From positions 41,482 through 105,481 of the forward strand of contig CALEMF010000081.1 of the NCBI GenBank assembly GCA_937911505.1: DNA of 64,000 bases, read 5' to 3'. The DNA comes from an uncultured Cytophagales bacterium. Lineage in GTDB: Bacteria; Bacteroidota; Bacteroidia; Cytophagales; Thermonemataceae. A program made the translations under genes and the position numbers. The notes below the pieces were generated by a model, which had not been told where the DNA came from, searched no databases, and worked only from the letters and a program-made list of their open reading frames with translations. Of this stretch, positions 53,112-63,019 are shown piece by piece. Position 1 is the first letter of the stretch. Every line of letters begins with the position of its first letter.

Positions 53112-54206
53112 TTACTCTGTGATTTTATTTTTTGTCAACCAGGCTTCCATTGTTTCATAATAATTGTCACAGACTTGCCACGTTAAAGCGGGCAAATCTT
53201 CGCGCCAGCCACAGGTGATACACTTTTGTAACACATGGTTGCAGTTTTCGAATACCTTTGTAGTTAAGGTTGCGCTTGGGTTTACGCCAATGGTTTCTTC
53301 GTAGAGCTTTTTCGTTTTGCGCCAATCGACCTGCGAATCATTTGCTCCGAATAAAGCTAAAACAGGGCAGTTTATTTTTGATAATGTTTCGTCAAAATCA
53401 TCTATATAAGCCCACAAACCGCTTTTCACATCAAAGTGCCCTTTGCTGGTATATTTCTTCTGTTCTTGTAGGTACTCTTTCCTGTCTTCTTCGGTAATTT
53501 TGGAAACGTTCGAATAGCCAAATAACTTCCGACTAAGACTATCAAGCCTTAACGGCCGAATGGTTCTTTCATAATCTTTGATCTTACCTTGTGTACTAAA
53601 TATTTTATGTCCCAGCATCCAAGCTTCATATAATTTATTCGCTTCTTCCTCGTCTTTCCCTTCAATGATTAGGTTTGACCTTAGAAGATACCCAAAGTTT
53701 TCCTTGTCATCGGTTCCACTGACGGAAATCCAAAAATCCATTGGAAATTGCTCGTTGATTAATGGTACAATCCAACCTGCGCGACTTATTCCCCAAAATC
53801 CTATCTTGTTAACTCCAGTAATTTCTAGCTTTTTGATTTCTAGAATGGCGGCAATGGCTTCATCGGCTGAGTTTTCTACAGGTTGATTAATATCAAATTC
53901 ACCTTCACTGTTACCACATCCCATTTTATCCCAGAAAACAACCGTTAATCCATAGGATATCAATTTTTCTCTTAAAGAAGAGTACCAATTCCCTTCAACA
54001 AAATTAGTCTTACCATATCCGGGTATGATGATTACAATTGCCTTAGACTTTTGGCTCTGTGGTTTTTCAATCAACCCTCTTAATGTCTTGCCCTCAAACT
54101 GAAATTCAAAAGGTTTTGATACTGTTTGGCTGAATGCTTTTGGTGTCACCAATAGTAAAGTGATCATCAACACCGTAGTAAAAGTTATTAATGTTCTCAT
54201 CATCAT
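53112..54206 (-). CDS. Exported alpha/beta hydrolase
   Basis: 364 residues, signal peptide (LITFTTVLMITLLLVTPKAF). The nucleophile elbow is GFWGISRAGW (G-I-S-R-A-G, Ser near residue 148), the acid lies in LALFGANDSQVDW and the base in ENCNHVLQ. The domain order (oxyanion PGYGKTNFVEGNW first) is that of dienelactone-hydrolase/prolyl-oligopeptidase-like secreted hydrolases. The substrate is unknown. Residues 1-3 are three Met; the start could be 54200. Confidence 0.87.
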   Translation of the reverse strand: MMMRTLITFTTVLMITLLLVTPKAFSQTVSKPFEFQFEGKTLRGLIEKPQSQKSKAIVIIIPGYGKTNFVEGNWYSSLREKLISYGLTVVFWDKMGCGNSEGEFDINQPVENSADEAIAAILEIKKLEITGVNKIGFWGISRAGWIVPLINEQFPMDFWISVSGTDDKENFGYLLRSNLIIEGKDEEEANKLYEAWMLGHKIFSTQGKIKDYERTIRPLRLDSLSRKLFGYSNVSKITEEDRKEYLQEQKKYTSKGHFDVKSGLWAYIDDFDETLSKINCPVLALFGANDSQVDWRKTKKLYEETIGVNPSATLTTKVFENCNHVLQKCITCGWREDLPALTWQVCDNYYETMEAWLTKNKITE

Positions 54207-54396
54207 ATTGCTCCTATAATGGCAGATAGATGTATTTCGGCTCGAGCAACAGGGTTAGGTTTACTAGAAGGCATAATGTGCCTGTAGATATACGCTAAGT
54301 TTTGTGTTTATCTTTAGTATTGAAATATCAAATTCTACATTTACCGCCTTAACAAATCGACAGATTCTTCCAATAAGACTTTTAAATTATACTCTT

Positions 54397-55515
54397 TTAA
54401 TCTTTCCCTGAGAGTAGATATTGCTCAATAGCAGGAACCATTTCTATCGCAGTATTACTATTTCCGAAGAATACAAAACCGAATTTCTTTTCTTTTATGA
54501 TCATAAAATAACATTGGAAACTAGGATTCATTCCTCCGTGAACTAATTTCAACCCATATGGAGTTTTTGCTCTAATAAAGCCTAAACTCCAGGACTCGAA
54601 TCCATCCTCAACACGTAGCGGTTCATCTTCGGGAAGCACAACTTGTTCACTAAACATTTCATCAAATGTTTCTGGCTTCATTCCTTCTTCCTTAATTAAA
54701 TTAATCATAAAGTTAGAAAAGTCAATTGCATTTGTATGAAATTTAAAAGAAGCACCAAAGTAAGGTTTCGCTAAATCTTCAGGTATACCATCGCTAAACT
54801 TTCCATCCTCATAACCATTAGCTTTCTTTGATTTTAACACTTCTTCCTTTAGCATAAATCCAGAATTAGTCATTGTTAAAGGTTCATACACTTCTTCTCG
54901 AATGATTTCTTCTAAGCCCGCGTAGTCTGTTTTAAATATAGACGCCAATGCCTTTGCCAAATATTCATAACCTTCTCCCGAATAAGAAAACTTAGTACCT
55001 GGTGTGAATTTAATATCGAGCCGACCATCTTCGTTGAAAAACCTCCAATTAGGAAGCCCTGTTGTGTGCGATAAAGCCATCCTAGTGGTAATCAGTTTGT
55101 ATCTGTCATCATTTTCCACTATTTCTTCTGGCAAGTATTTGTATAATGGAGTATCTAAATCGAGGAAGCCTTTTTCTACCATTTTCAAGGTGAAATAAGC
55201 GAAAACTGATTTTGATACTGATGCTGCTTCAAATATTGTTTCATCATCTACTGCTGCTCCCGTCTCTGTGTTCTGAATACCATACGATTGATTGTATACC
55301 ATTTTTCCTTTGTTGATTAGGGCAAAAGAAAGACCGGGCACATTATTCGATTTCATTTGTGATTCAATGAATTTATCGAGCTCTTTTGTTTTTATTTTTT
55401 TCCCTGAAGCTGTTTCTACTTCAACCTCTTTAGCGTTTTTTTGAGCATTTAGAGAGGTTAAAATCAAAAAAGAAAATGATATGAGTAGGCCTAATATTAG
55501 CTTATGATTTTTCAT
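54397..55515 (-). CDS. Secreted serine hydrolase (class C beta-lactamase fold)
   Basis: 372 residues, signal peptide ending SLNAQ. Nucleophile motif S99-V-S-K102, then FTPGTKFSYSGEGYEYLAKA with the Tyr-Ser-Gly element, and LVHGGMNPSFQCYFMIIKEK in the KTG position. Closely similar in layout to the enzyme at 20748, probably a paralogue. It is a peptidase/esterase-type enzyme outside the cytoplasm; substrate unknown. The C45 gene is 20 bp upstream on the same strand, so the two may be co-expressed. Confidence 0.92.
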   Translation of the reverse strand: MKNHKLILGLLISFSFLILTSLNAQKNAKEVEVETASGKKIKTKELDKFIESQMKSNNVPGLSFALINKGKMVYNQSYGIQNTETGAAVDDETIFEAASVSKSVFAYFTLKMVEKGFLDLDTPLYKYLPEEIVENDDRYKLITTRMALSHTTGLPNWRFFNEDGRLDIKFTPGTKFSYSGEGYEYLAKALASIFKTDYAGLEEIIREEVYEPLTMTNSGFMLKEEVLKSKKANGYEDGKFSDGIPEDLAKPYFGASFKFHTNAIDFSNFMINLIKEEGMKPETFDEMFSEQVVLPEDEPLRVEDGFESWSLGFIRAKTPYGLKLVHGGMNPSFQCYFMIIKEKKFGFVFFGNSNTAIEMVPAIEQYLLSGKD

Positions 55516-55535
55516 GAATTATTGGTAGTTATTTT

Positions 55536-56672
55536 TTAATTATCTTCTTTGAAACTTAAGATCGTGGAATTATCGGATTGTGGAATAAGAATCTCTAGAT
55601 ATGGAGGTTGGGTTTTATTCTTTGGATACCAACCGATAAAGCTAAAGTAGTTCCCATCATATCTTATTTCACTGTCCTCATCGCTTATTGCTTGTTTTAC
55701 AGTAGCCATACTTATTGTGGTAATTCCATTTTGACCAAAGGTTTTGTCAAGATAATTGAATCGAGTACAATTTAAATCTTCACTACTCCCCCTAATATCT
55801 GTATTTACTATAGCGTGGTTGGTATGATAGAGTATTTGACTATTTTTAGGATTTTCGTATTGGGCGATTTGATTGGCAGAACACTCAAAATTATAAACAC
55901 CTTGTCTTCCAACGATCATTAAATTTTGAGGGCTTCCTAATGGAGTAGACTGTAGGAAGTTGATCGCTTTTTGCTCATCAGAAAATTGCAACATTTTGCG
56001 TATAAAGAATGGTAATGGTAAGCCGTTCAAATCCATGTTTAGATCAGGTAGAGAATTAGTAGTCACTGTAAAGTTCTTATTCATCCCACCTGTGGCTATA
56101 ATACCAGGAAATGCATAAATAAATTGACTAGAATCTTGAAGTATTACTGGTTTGTATTTTCTTAGAAATTCAGGTAGATCGAGATTGTAAGCAATAATAT
56201 TTTTCTTTTCTCCTTTTAAACCAATGTTGGTACACTTTTCATAGTCTTTTGCAAAATATATAATTGTTTCTTCGGCAAGGTTAAGACATAGCAAGTCATT
56301 CGCACTTACCTCTGCACCATCAGCCATGCCGTTTATCTCTTCTAATAAGTCTGGAGCGTATTGTTGGATCGCTTTTATAAAACCTGTTTTTTCATTTAAA
56401 AGGTCAAACAACTCCTCTTGGGTTAGCTCGATTTCTTCCTCACAGAGATCTGACCAAACTTTTAATTGTCCTTTGATTTCTTCTTTTGCAGCAATTCCAT
56501 ACTGTTTTCCCCTTAAATACGCACTACCGCTTCTTTTTACAAATAAGATGCGATCAGATACATTTATTGAAGTATTAGGTTGCTCCTTTACTTTGCCTTT
56601 TTGAGAGGAATTACAACCTGTTATAAGGATATAAATGATAGAAACTACTATCCAAGATATTTTGTGTATCAT
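55536..56672 (-). CDS. C45 family autoproteolytic acyltransferase/hydrolase lipoprotein
   Basis: 378 residues. Lipoprotein signal with Cys20 (LITGC). EINGMADGAEVSANDLLCLN then KDYEKCTNIGLKGEKK holds the expected internal nucleophile Cys147 of acyl-CoA:6-aminopenicillanate acyltransferase-like Ntn hydrolases, which mature by self-cleavage. IIAYNLDLPEF and later VTTNSLPDLNM and HTNHAI are typical. It probably hydrolyses amides or transfers acyl groups at the cell surface. The serine hydrolase 20 bp downstream may act with it. Confidence 0.86.
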   Translation of the reverse strand: MIHKISWIVVSIIYILITGCNSSQKGKVKEQPNTSINVSDRILFVKRSGSAYLRGKQYGIAAKEEIKGQLKVWSDLCEEEIELTQEELFDLLNEKTGFIKAIQQYAPDLLEEINGMADGAEVSANDLLCLNLAEETIIYFAKDYEKCTNIGLKGEKKNIIAYNLDLPEFLRKYKPVILQDSSQFIYAFPGIIATGGMNKNFTVTTNSLPDLNMDLNGLPLPFFIRKMLQFSDEQKAINFLQSTPLGSPQNLMIVGRQGVYNFECSANQIAQYENPKNSQILYHTNHAIVNTDIRGSSEDLNCTRFNYLDKTFGQNGITTISMATVKQAISDEDSEIRYDGNYFSFIGWYPKNKTQPPYLEILIPQSDNSTILSFKEDN

Positions 56673-56712
56673 ATTTTACTTTTTGAAACAAAGTAAAGAA
56701 TACAGTTACTCA

Positions 56713-57531
56713 TTAAATTGTATAAAAACGAAAATGCTCATCTGAGTTGGGAATAAAATAGCTATCGAGTGCTAGTTGAGTAGGGGCAGCACCTAATAAT
56801 GCCCTAAATGAGCGAATGAAGTGTGACTGATCAAAGAATCCATTTTTATGTGCGATGGTTGTAAGTGATTCGCTAGTTCTATTATAAATAAGTTCCTCTA
56901 CTACTTTTCGCATTCTAATCGTCATCGAAAACTGCTTTGGTGTCAATCCAATATGCCTTTTAAATTTATTTTCTAGTGTTTTGGCAGAGATATTAAAGTC
57001 CTGTAAAATTTCTTTTTTAATGATTTGAAAATCTTGCTCATCTCTAAGTATTTTACGGCAAGACTCAAGGATGATATTGAGATTTGCATTGGTACTGGAT
57101 TGATATTCTAGTAACTCAATAACTACTTCAATAATCTTTGATATTTCAGTTGATGGATTATAACGTTTTATTTTTTTATCAAGTGATTTATTCAATTCAA
57201 TTAATGGGATACATCTATTGGTTATATCAACCAGATAAAAGTTGGTTAAGATTGGGTTGACCCAAGGGTAAAGCTTTAGGAAATGTATTTTAGTAGAGGG
57301 GTATAGCCTTAGCTCGGTCATACCATTTAATTGACCTGCTACATATAATCCTGGAAGATACGTTTGCTCCTCTTCATTTATCTTCATTGAGATTTTATTT
57401 CCTTCAAGAATCATAATTTCAACGCAACCATCAGAAATCATAGGCTTGGTAAGTCTATCATATTCATTATTCGAATTTTCAATTACCCAATATTTCTTTA
57501 TGATTCTATTTGATGATAATGATTGCATCAC
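56713..57531 (-). CDS. AraC family transcription regulator
   Basis: 272 residues. N-terminal effector domain (residues 1-140, with DGCVEIMILEGNKISMKINE and PGLYVAGQLNGMTELRLYPS) of the DUF6597 type, C-terminal AraC DNA-binding domain (about 165-260: SAKTLENKFKRHIGLTPKQF, HKNGFFDQSHFIRSFRALLG, AAPTQLAL). It is cytoplasmic. It is the first gene upstream of the C45/serine hydrolase pair and could regulate them. Behind a shared-module promoter. Confidence 0.9.
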   Translation of the reverse strand: MMQSLSSNRIIKKYWVIENSNNEYDRLTKPMISDGCVEIMILEGNKISMKINEEEQTYLPGLYVAGQLNGMTELRLYPSTKIHFLKLYPWVNPILTNFYLVDITNRCIPLIELNKSLDKKIKRYNPSTEISKIIEVVIELLEYQSSTNANLNIILESCRKILRDEQDFQIIKKEILQDFNISAKTLENKFKRHIGLTPKQFSMTIRMRKVVEELIYNRTSESLTTIAHKNGFFDQSHFIRSFRALLGAAPTQLALDSYFIPNSDEHFRFYTI

Positions 57532-57618
57532 CTTCTTATTTAATTAAGTTTAACAGATGAGGTGTTAGGCTCTCTACCCAACCAAAGTGATTATCCATAA
57601 GGAATCAATCTTTGCCCT

Positions 57619-57649
57619 TGAAACTAATTAATAAAAGCTTGCCCGTCAA
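57619..57649 (-). promoter_or_regulatory. Shared-module promoter upstream of AraC gene
   Basis: TTG (57647-57649), 20 nt, TAGTTTCA (57619-57626), about 80 nt of leader to the ATG at 57531. The clearest copy of the module (57551-57735). Confidence 0.65.
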
Positions 57650-57765
57650 GGGGTAGTAAACTGTACGACCACCTACCCTGTGTTAATTGTATTTTGGCTC
57701 GAGGCAACTGGCAGGTACTTATTGAGAATAAATAATTACTTATAGCCAATGCTGTTCCAATGTCT

Positions 57766-58527
57766 TTATTTCATTGCTGTTTTATTTTTATTCTTGAAAA
57801 TCAGAATACTCAATATGGTTCCAACTACCAGCCCTATAAATAGATATTGTTCAAAATTTAGACTATCCATACTTATTTGGGTTTCAATATCCTGCTTGGG
57901 TAGTTTTTCTAATCGTCTGTTAAGTTGGAATATTCTCAATTGCCAGAATAAAAATCCGCTAATCAAAATTATCCCACAAGCGATCAAGCCTTGATTTATA
58001 AAACTTAGTTTGGTGATTTTTTTTACGATTAGATAGAGTAAAGGAATAACTCCTATTGAAAGGACAAAGAAGATACGAGTATGGAATGATCCACTTATAG
58101 TACGATTAATAATTCGTACAGGCTCATTTTTGAGTTGTGAAAAAGACCACTCAAAGAAATATTCTTGTATTAGAGAACCGATAAACAATAGTGTTATAGT
58201 CAAACCTATGTATTTTAAGGTATTTACCATTTTAGTTTTCTTCTGATTGTTTACAAAGATAAGTGTAAAGAATGAGAGAGGTACTAAGATTCGATACTCA
58301 ATAAGATCAAACCATTGTATGCTTTCATTCCTATTCCCTAAGTATTTTTTGTAAATCCTTCTAATTAATGCTTGTGCTTCGACGATTGCACTCTCAGAAA
58401 TATCGATTGAAATAAAGCTAGATACTGGATTTTGAGCAGTAACTGTTTTTATGCCTACGCTGCATCCTACTTACAGTGTTAAAAAGCTTTCTTCCTTTTC
58501 GGAACACCCATGTTTGTATTTACTCAT
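57766..58527 (-). pseudogene. Unknown membrane protein broken by in-frame TAA at codon 19
   Basis: The ATG at 58525-58527, 3 nt after the stop of the M1-like gene, starts MSKYKHGCSEKEESFLTL, then TAA (58471-58473). The same frame continues VGCSVGIKTVTAQNPVSSFI, then DISESAIVEAQALIRRIY and a membrane helix (LVPLSFFTLIFV), then straight into the 154-residue ORF that starts MVNTLKYIG at 58230 and has four more helices. No start codon lies between the TAA and 58230. The whole unit would be about 253 residues. Either a nonsense mutation, or only the 154-residue part (57766-58230) is translated. Family not recognised. Confidence 0.6.
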
Positions 58528-58530
58528 CTT

Positions 58531-59748
58531 CTATTTCTTCAGCTGCTCCTCGAACCAACTACTTGTTGTTGGATCAGTAAGCTCCGTAAGTAAATCCAGA
58601 AAATCTGTTGTAGTTACTATCTTCCTACCATGCATTTCCTTTAGTAAAGCTTCCATCTTTTCTATCCCAATTCTATTTTCTAACTCGCATAAGTAAAGCG
58701 CACCCTTATACGTCAATACTCTATTACTTTCCGAATGGCTCTTCTCGATTTCCCATAAGGTAGGTAGCTCAAACTTTTGGAGCCAATTTTCTATTTTCTG
58801 AATATAATCATCATAGGCGTCTTTGCCATACTCTGTGCGGTAGACAACATATGCACTATACTCTGCAAAAGCCTCATTCAACCAGTCTTCCCAAGTGGCT
58901 AAGTCTGCCTTAAGCCACCATAAATGAGCTATCTCGTGTGCTAACGTCTTGATGTGTGTTTTGGTGAACTGCTCATCAAAATTAAGCGATATAAAATTAG
59001 GTCTTGCGTAGCTCAGAGACCGTTTAGAATCGCTGACCACTATAACTAGCTCATCAGTGTCGGCAGGGCCATAGGTTTGTTCATAATAGGAGAAGAATTG
59101 CTCTGATTTCTCTTGGATACTGTTAATAATGGTATCTGCCACCTGATGGTAGTAAATATTAATCTTTCCGTTTTTAGTAGTTTTTCTCTGTGCCTTCGAC
59201 GATACCAAAAACGACATATCAAAGGTTGCGTTGGTACTTTTAAGTACATTGTTCTCTGAAAGATTAGCACCTATAACGGAGTCTGTAGTATTAATTTTTA
59301 AATCGTAGTGAAATAGCCCGTAAGCAATATTCCAAGGAAACCAATCGGTATAGATATTAAATTCTGTCCAATCTGGTTTGTACTGAAATCGCTTATTTTT
59401 TATTTCGTCAAAACTGTTTGCGTAAGATATACTTATCTTTTTGTGTGTGATGTTATCAATAGGAATTAATATTTGTTTTTTTCTACTGTCATAAACCAAT
59501 TCCTCATCGGTTGTCTTATAGCTTATAGAGGAAGCTCCTGATTTTACGGAGGTGATTTCTGCTCCACCCTGAATGTAAAGTTTGACAGTATCACTCTCAG
59601 CGTATGAGCTAAAATAGATATCAAGGCTTGATCGATAGGTGCGTCCTGCCATATCTATAGTTACACTTCCTATGTACTTTTCTATTTTTTGAGCCAATAG
59701 ACATGGTGAAAACAGCATCACTAGGAGTGTTAAAATGGAATTTCTCAT
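58531..59748 (-). CDS. Secreted M1-like (gluzincin) metallopeptidase
   Basis: 405 residues, signal peptide 1-19 (ending LLA). The active site is LAHEIAHLWW (HExxH, residues about 270-274) with the downstream Glu in WLNEAFAEYSAY, so the zinc ligands are intact. The N-terminal half (about 20-190) is a beta-rich aminopeptidase-N-like domain. The C-terminal helices follow the usual M1 bundle but are short, ending FEEQLKK. It is a peptidase acting outside the cytoplasm. The broken gene downstream starts 3 nt after its stop. Confidence 0.9.
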   Translation of the reverse strand: MRNSILTLLVMLFSPCLLAQKIEKYIGSVTIDMAGRTYRSSLDIYFSSYAESDTVKLYIQGGAEITSVKSGASSISYKTTDEELVYDSRKKQILIPIDNITHKKISISYANSFDEIKNKRFQYKPDWTEFNIYTDWFPWNIAYGLFHYDLKINTTDSVIGANLSENNVLKSTNATFDMSFLVSSKAQRKTTKNGKINIYYHQVADTIINSIQEKSEQFFSYYEQTYGPADTDELVIVVSDSKRSLSYARPNFISLNFDEQFTKTHIKTLAHEIAHLWWLKADLATWEDWLNEAFAEYSAYVVYRTEYGKDAYDDYIQKIENWLQKFELPTLWEIEKSHSESNRVLTYKGALYLCELENRIGIEKMEALLKEMHGRKIVTTTDFLDLLTELTDPTTSSWFEEQLKK

Positions 59749-59824
59749 TGTTTTAAATTATTGTTAGTCCCCTAGTATACACTTAAGTATTCTCGGTTAA
59801 AAATAAAAAGGTCAAATGGCTCAA

Positions 59825-61567
59825 CTATTCTTTAAGCCCTATGGGTATTTTGATATAACTTGGATTTTCTGGAGAATGGTGAATAGTAATCTCAGCTTTC
59901 TTGGCATCCGCTTTGGTTTCCAGTGAGACATCCTTCCCAGCGTTATAGTTTTTTTGTAGATAAACAGAATTTACAGCATTGATGGATAAAATGAATCTAC
60001 TTCCTCTTTTCACCTCAAGCGCTGTGATGTAAGGTGTGTCGAACTTACAGAAGAAAACTTTACCGGGTACAGCTAATTTTGGTTGGCTCAATCCATTGCG
60101 ATATCTTAAGCGGAGTCTATCAGACCCAATATATCTGGTTTCTCCAACTTCATCGACTGCATACAGGGACATTTGTATATCGGTATCAGGTACATTCAAT
60201 GATAAATACAACCCGACTTCAAACCTTCCAACGACCGGTGCATTGGTATCTAGTTTATCTGAGATATAAATTACTCTGCTTGGCTCTTCTATAGGGATAG
60301 GCGCTTTGTAATAATCTGATCCTGTATAGCTAGCTACCTCTGCAGTATCCAGCGGGTCGTAAATAATAAAGTCCTTGTCGGAAGCTGTAGGTTTTTGAGG
60401 TGAAAGATATCCTGCGGCAATCAATAACTTTGCATCAGACTCAGGGCTAGATAGATAACAAGTGATGGTATCTTTTGAAATGTTATTGAATTGGCTTGCA
60501 TACATCCACTTATTCTGATTCATCATATAATAAGCAACACGATCTTTCAGGAACGCTGGCTTTTTGCCATTTTTAAGTGTCCAGTTGAACCAATCTAAAT
60601 GGAGTTTTTTCATATCCAGCTTTGAATTACTTCCAAAGGTAAGCCCTCCTAATTCTGTAACAGGATTACGCGTACCAGCGTGAGAATAAGGACCAAGAAT
60701 TAAATAATGGTTGGCCTTACCAGCCGAGCTGCCGTATTCCATATGATCTTCATAGTAGGTCATGGCGCCTGGTTGGTCGCCGTCAAAGTAGCCCGTGATG
60801 GTTAGAATAGGAAGATCAAACGATTGATAGTCTGCTGGTGTGGGGTAAAATCCCTGCCAGTACTCATCAAAATCGGGGTGAGCTATCCAGGTTTGAAAGA
60901 CTGGATTTCTTTTACCCAGTGCTAAAATATCCCAGTCCTTGAAAGGAATAAATTCTTTATACTTTTTAGTCGCTTTATTTTGCCAAAATACTCCATTATC
61001 AAACAAGTTGTCATTCCTACTTTTACCTCCAGTAAAGTTTAACCATTGTAAGGCATAGTTTTGGAATATGCCACCAAACTTCGGGAAGTCGATACCTGGA
61101 CCAACGGCTGCCGTAGGAACAATGGTTTTAAGTGCCTTTGGCTTATTCTTTAAAGTCATCCATTGCACCATACCCCGGTAGGAGCCACCCATCATACCAA
61201 TGTTTCCATTACACCAATCTTGTTGGCTTATCCACTGGATGGCATCGTAGCCGTCTATCCCATCTTTTTCAAACGGTCTGTATTCCCCTTCTGAGTTTCC
61301 TCTGCCTCTTAGGTCGAGGGTCATAAAGACGTACCCTTCCTTTGCGAAATACATTCCCCTTTCAACGGCTTCGTCATTCACATAAGGGGTGTATATCAGT
61401 ATTACTGGATAAGAGGCTTCATCACTATCAGGAAAATAGATGTTTGCTGAGAGCTTGATGCCATCCCGCATGGGAACCTCTTGATAGAGTTTTATATCAA
61501 TGTCCTGTGCGTAAGCTGATAGCCAATTGATAAATACTAGAATAATAATGAGGAAAGGTCGTTGCAT
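59825..61567 (-). CDS. Secreted CocE/NonD-type alpha/beta hydrolase
   Basis: 580 residues, signal peptide ending SAYA. VPMRDGIKLSANIYFPD, DLRGRGNSEGEY, then nucleophile motif GGSYRGMVQW (Ser near 129), TITGYFDGDQPGAM for the acid and GPYSHAG for the His. The C-terminal jelly-roll (DAKLLIAAGYLS onwards) is complete. It is the intact relative of the broken gene at 21962 and belongs to the X-Pro dipeptidyl-peptidase/cocaine-esterase/glutaryl-7-ACA acylase family. Substrate unknown. Only a fragment of the shared leader (about 61590-61640) lies upstream. Confidence 0.92.
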   Translation of the reverse strand: MQRPFLIIILVFINWLSAYAQDIDIKLYQEVPMRDGIKLSANIYFPDSDEASYPVILIYTPYVNDEAVERGMYFAKEGYVFMTLDLRGRGNSEGEYRPFEKDGIDGYDAIQWISQQDWCNGNIGMMGGSYRGMVQWMTLKNKPKALKTIVPTAAVGPGIDFPKFGGIFQNYALQWLNFTGGKSRNDNLFDNGVFWQNKATKKYKEFIPFKDWDILALGKRNPVFQTWIAHPDFDEYWQGFYPTPADYQSFDLPILTITGYFDGDQPGAMTYYEDHMEYGSSAGKANHYLILGPYSHAGTRNPVTELGGLTFGSNSKLDMKKLHLDWFNWTLKNGKKPAFLKDRVAYYMMNQNKWMYASQFNNISKDTITCYLSSPESDAKLLIAAGYLSPQKPTASDKDFIIYDPLDTAEVASYTGSDYYKAPIPIEEPSRVIYISDKLDTNAPVVGRFEVGLYLSLNVPDTDIQMSLYAVDEVGETRYIGSDRLRLRYRNGLSQPKLAVPGKVFFCKFDTPYITALEVKRGSRFILSINAVNSVYLQKNYNAGKDVSLETKADAKKAEITIHHSPENPSYIKIPIGLKE

Positions 61568-61654
61568 TAGGTATGTTTTTTATGTTGTAGCTAATATAGT
61601 AGTGAGTACTTTATGGTACACTACTCTCAAGATGTTTATGACCGTAACTTGTAT

Positions 61655-62899
61655 TTAATCTTTAATACTACTTTCTAACTCCCACCAAGTGAAGCCATAA
61701 CGCTGGGTATTTGGGTTATAAATGGGGGTTACCATAGCCAAATTGCCATTCTGAAGGAACTTAATGGCTATATATTCACCGCCCGTCCAACGCGTATTCT
61801 CCTCCCATTTAGACCAAAGGCTGAGCTGTAATGGCTCAGTTTTTACGATAGTAGGTGTAGGGTTTGTTAGAAGTATCTCTGCAGCATACAGTACTAGTCG
61901 CTCGTTATGGCCAGAAAACCACGTACAAGCTATTCTGCCCGTTGGTGAGCTGTTCAGATATGGAAAGAAGACAAGCTCTTTGTCTTCTGCGATTTTATGC
62001 GTTTTCCATGATTTTCCCACATCTTTGGAGACGCCTAGTACGAGCTCTTTTCCTTCACTCCACATTGTATATAAACTACCTTCATCATCCCAAGCTAATG
62101 GCTCGACCCATCTAGGAGTATCTGAATCTGTTTGTTCTTCGTTCCAATCTCTTTTACCTGGTAGATCAAGAATAGACCAAGTTTTACCGAAATCCTTACT
62201 CACTGCAAGAAAATCTACTCCCTCATCAAACTGATATCCTGCTGCCGATCTAGGGGTAATCCGAACAGCAATAGTCCCATTGGGGCCTGTAGCCAAATGA
62301 CTCGAAAGCCCTTTGTTGTAGATACGATTCTGTTCCAGCCAACTTTGTCCCTTATCCTTACTGATTGCGTGACATACTCCTTTCCCATCGTTCCAAATCG
62401 CATGAACGGTGCCTTCAGCGTCAACATCGATCCAAGGACGGTCATCATTGAGTGTTTTAGAAAGGAATGTCCAAGTCCAAGTTTTACCCACATCGTGACT
62501 TACCCCTACCGTTATGTGCTTCCCTCTGGCCTCGCTGGTCGAATCGCCTGGGTTGACCCAATCGTACCGCAAGGAGATGAGATATATAGAGCCTTCTTTA
62601 TCGATAACCATATCAACATCTGAATTGCCATCTGCGCCCTGATCCTGACTTCCTACATCTACTCGGTGCCAACTTTTACCTTTATCTACGCTTTTCCAGA
62701 GCTGTGGACTTTTGCTGGAGAATTGGAAACCAGATGTAAATAGGGTACCACTAGGGTGTTCTATCAGCATATGTTCTATGGCGGGCATCTCTATATGCTC
62801 AGAAGAGTCTCGCACAATTAATTGATGTTGACCTTTACAAATATTGGTAACTCCCCAACTAAAAATAACTATCAACAAAAAAAAGCTTTTACTCTTCAT
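61655..62899 (-). CDS. Secreted BNR/sialidase-like propeller protein
   Basis: 414 residues, signal peptide 1-23 (SWGVTNICKGQ). BNR/Asp-box elements are clear: LWKSVDKGKSWHRVD, VGVSHDVGKTWTWTF, HAISKDKGQSWLEQN, LAVSKDFGKTWSIL and LGVSKDVGKSWKTH, with a six-bladed sialidase-like propeller over residues about 40-400. The catalytic residues of true sialidases (Arg triad) are not evident, so it may bind rather than cleave. A second BNR protein of different size lies at 38345. Confidence 0.87.
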   Translation of the reverse strand: MKSKSFFLLIVIFSWGVTNICKGQHQLIVRDSSEHIEMPAIEHMLIEHPSGTLFTSGFQFSSKSPQLWKSVDKGKSWHRVDVGSQDQGADGNSDVDMVIDKEGSIYLISLRYDWVNPGDSTSEARGKHITVGVSHDVGKTWTWTFLSKTLNDDRPWIDVDAEGTVHAIWNDGKGVCHAISKDKGQSWLEQNRIYNKGLSSHLATGPNGTIAVRITPRSAAGYQFDEGVDFLAVSKDFGKTWSILDLPGKRDWNEEQTDSDTPRWVEPLAWDDEGSLYTMWSEGKELVLGVSKDVGKSWKTHKIAEDKELVFFPYLNSSPTGRIACTWFSGHNERLVLYAAEILLTNPTPTIVKTEPLQLSLWSKWEENTRWTGGEYIAIKFLQNGNLAMVTPIYNPNTQRYGFTWWELESSIKD

Positions 62900-63019
62900 T
62901 AGATACTATTTCGGTCGTTCAGTTCCTAAATATCTGAAAAAAATAAGGAATGGTCAATAATAGACGGGTTGGCAGGCAGGTACCCTAAAGGGTATGTACT
63001 ACAACCTTGTTAATAGCTT

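Noticed and set aside
15225..57735. Intergenic repeats as integron attC sites of a gene-cassette array
   Set aside because: One orientation and one-gene units fit superficially, but RYYYAAC/GTTRRRY ends are not consistently present, the repeats sit upstream of starts with a promoter core, and many genes exceed cassette size. No integrase is seen.
406..58527. In-frame TAA codons as evidence of recoding or an altered genetic code
   Set aside because: TAA is used as the normal terminator of many intact genes here, including those with canonical family ends.
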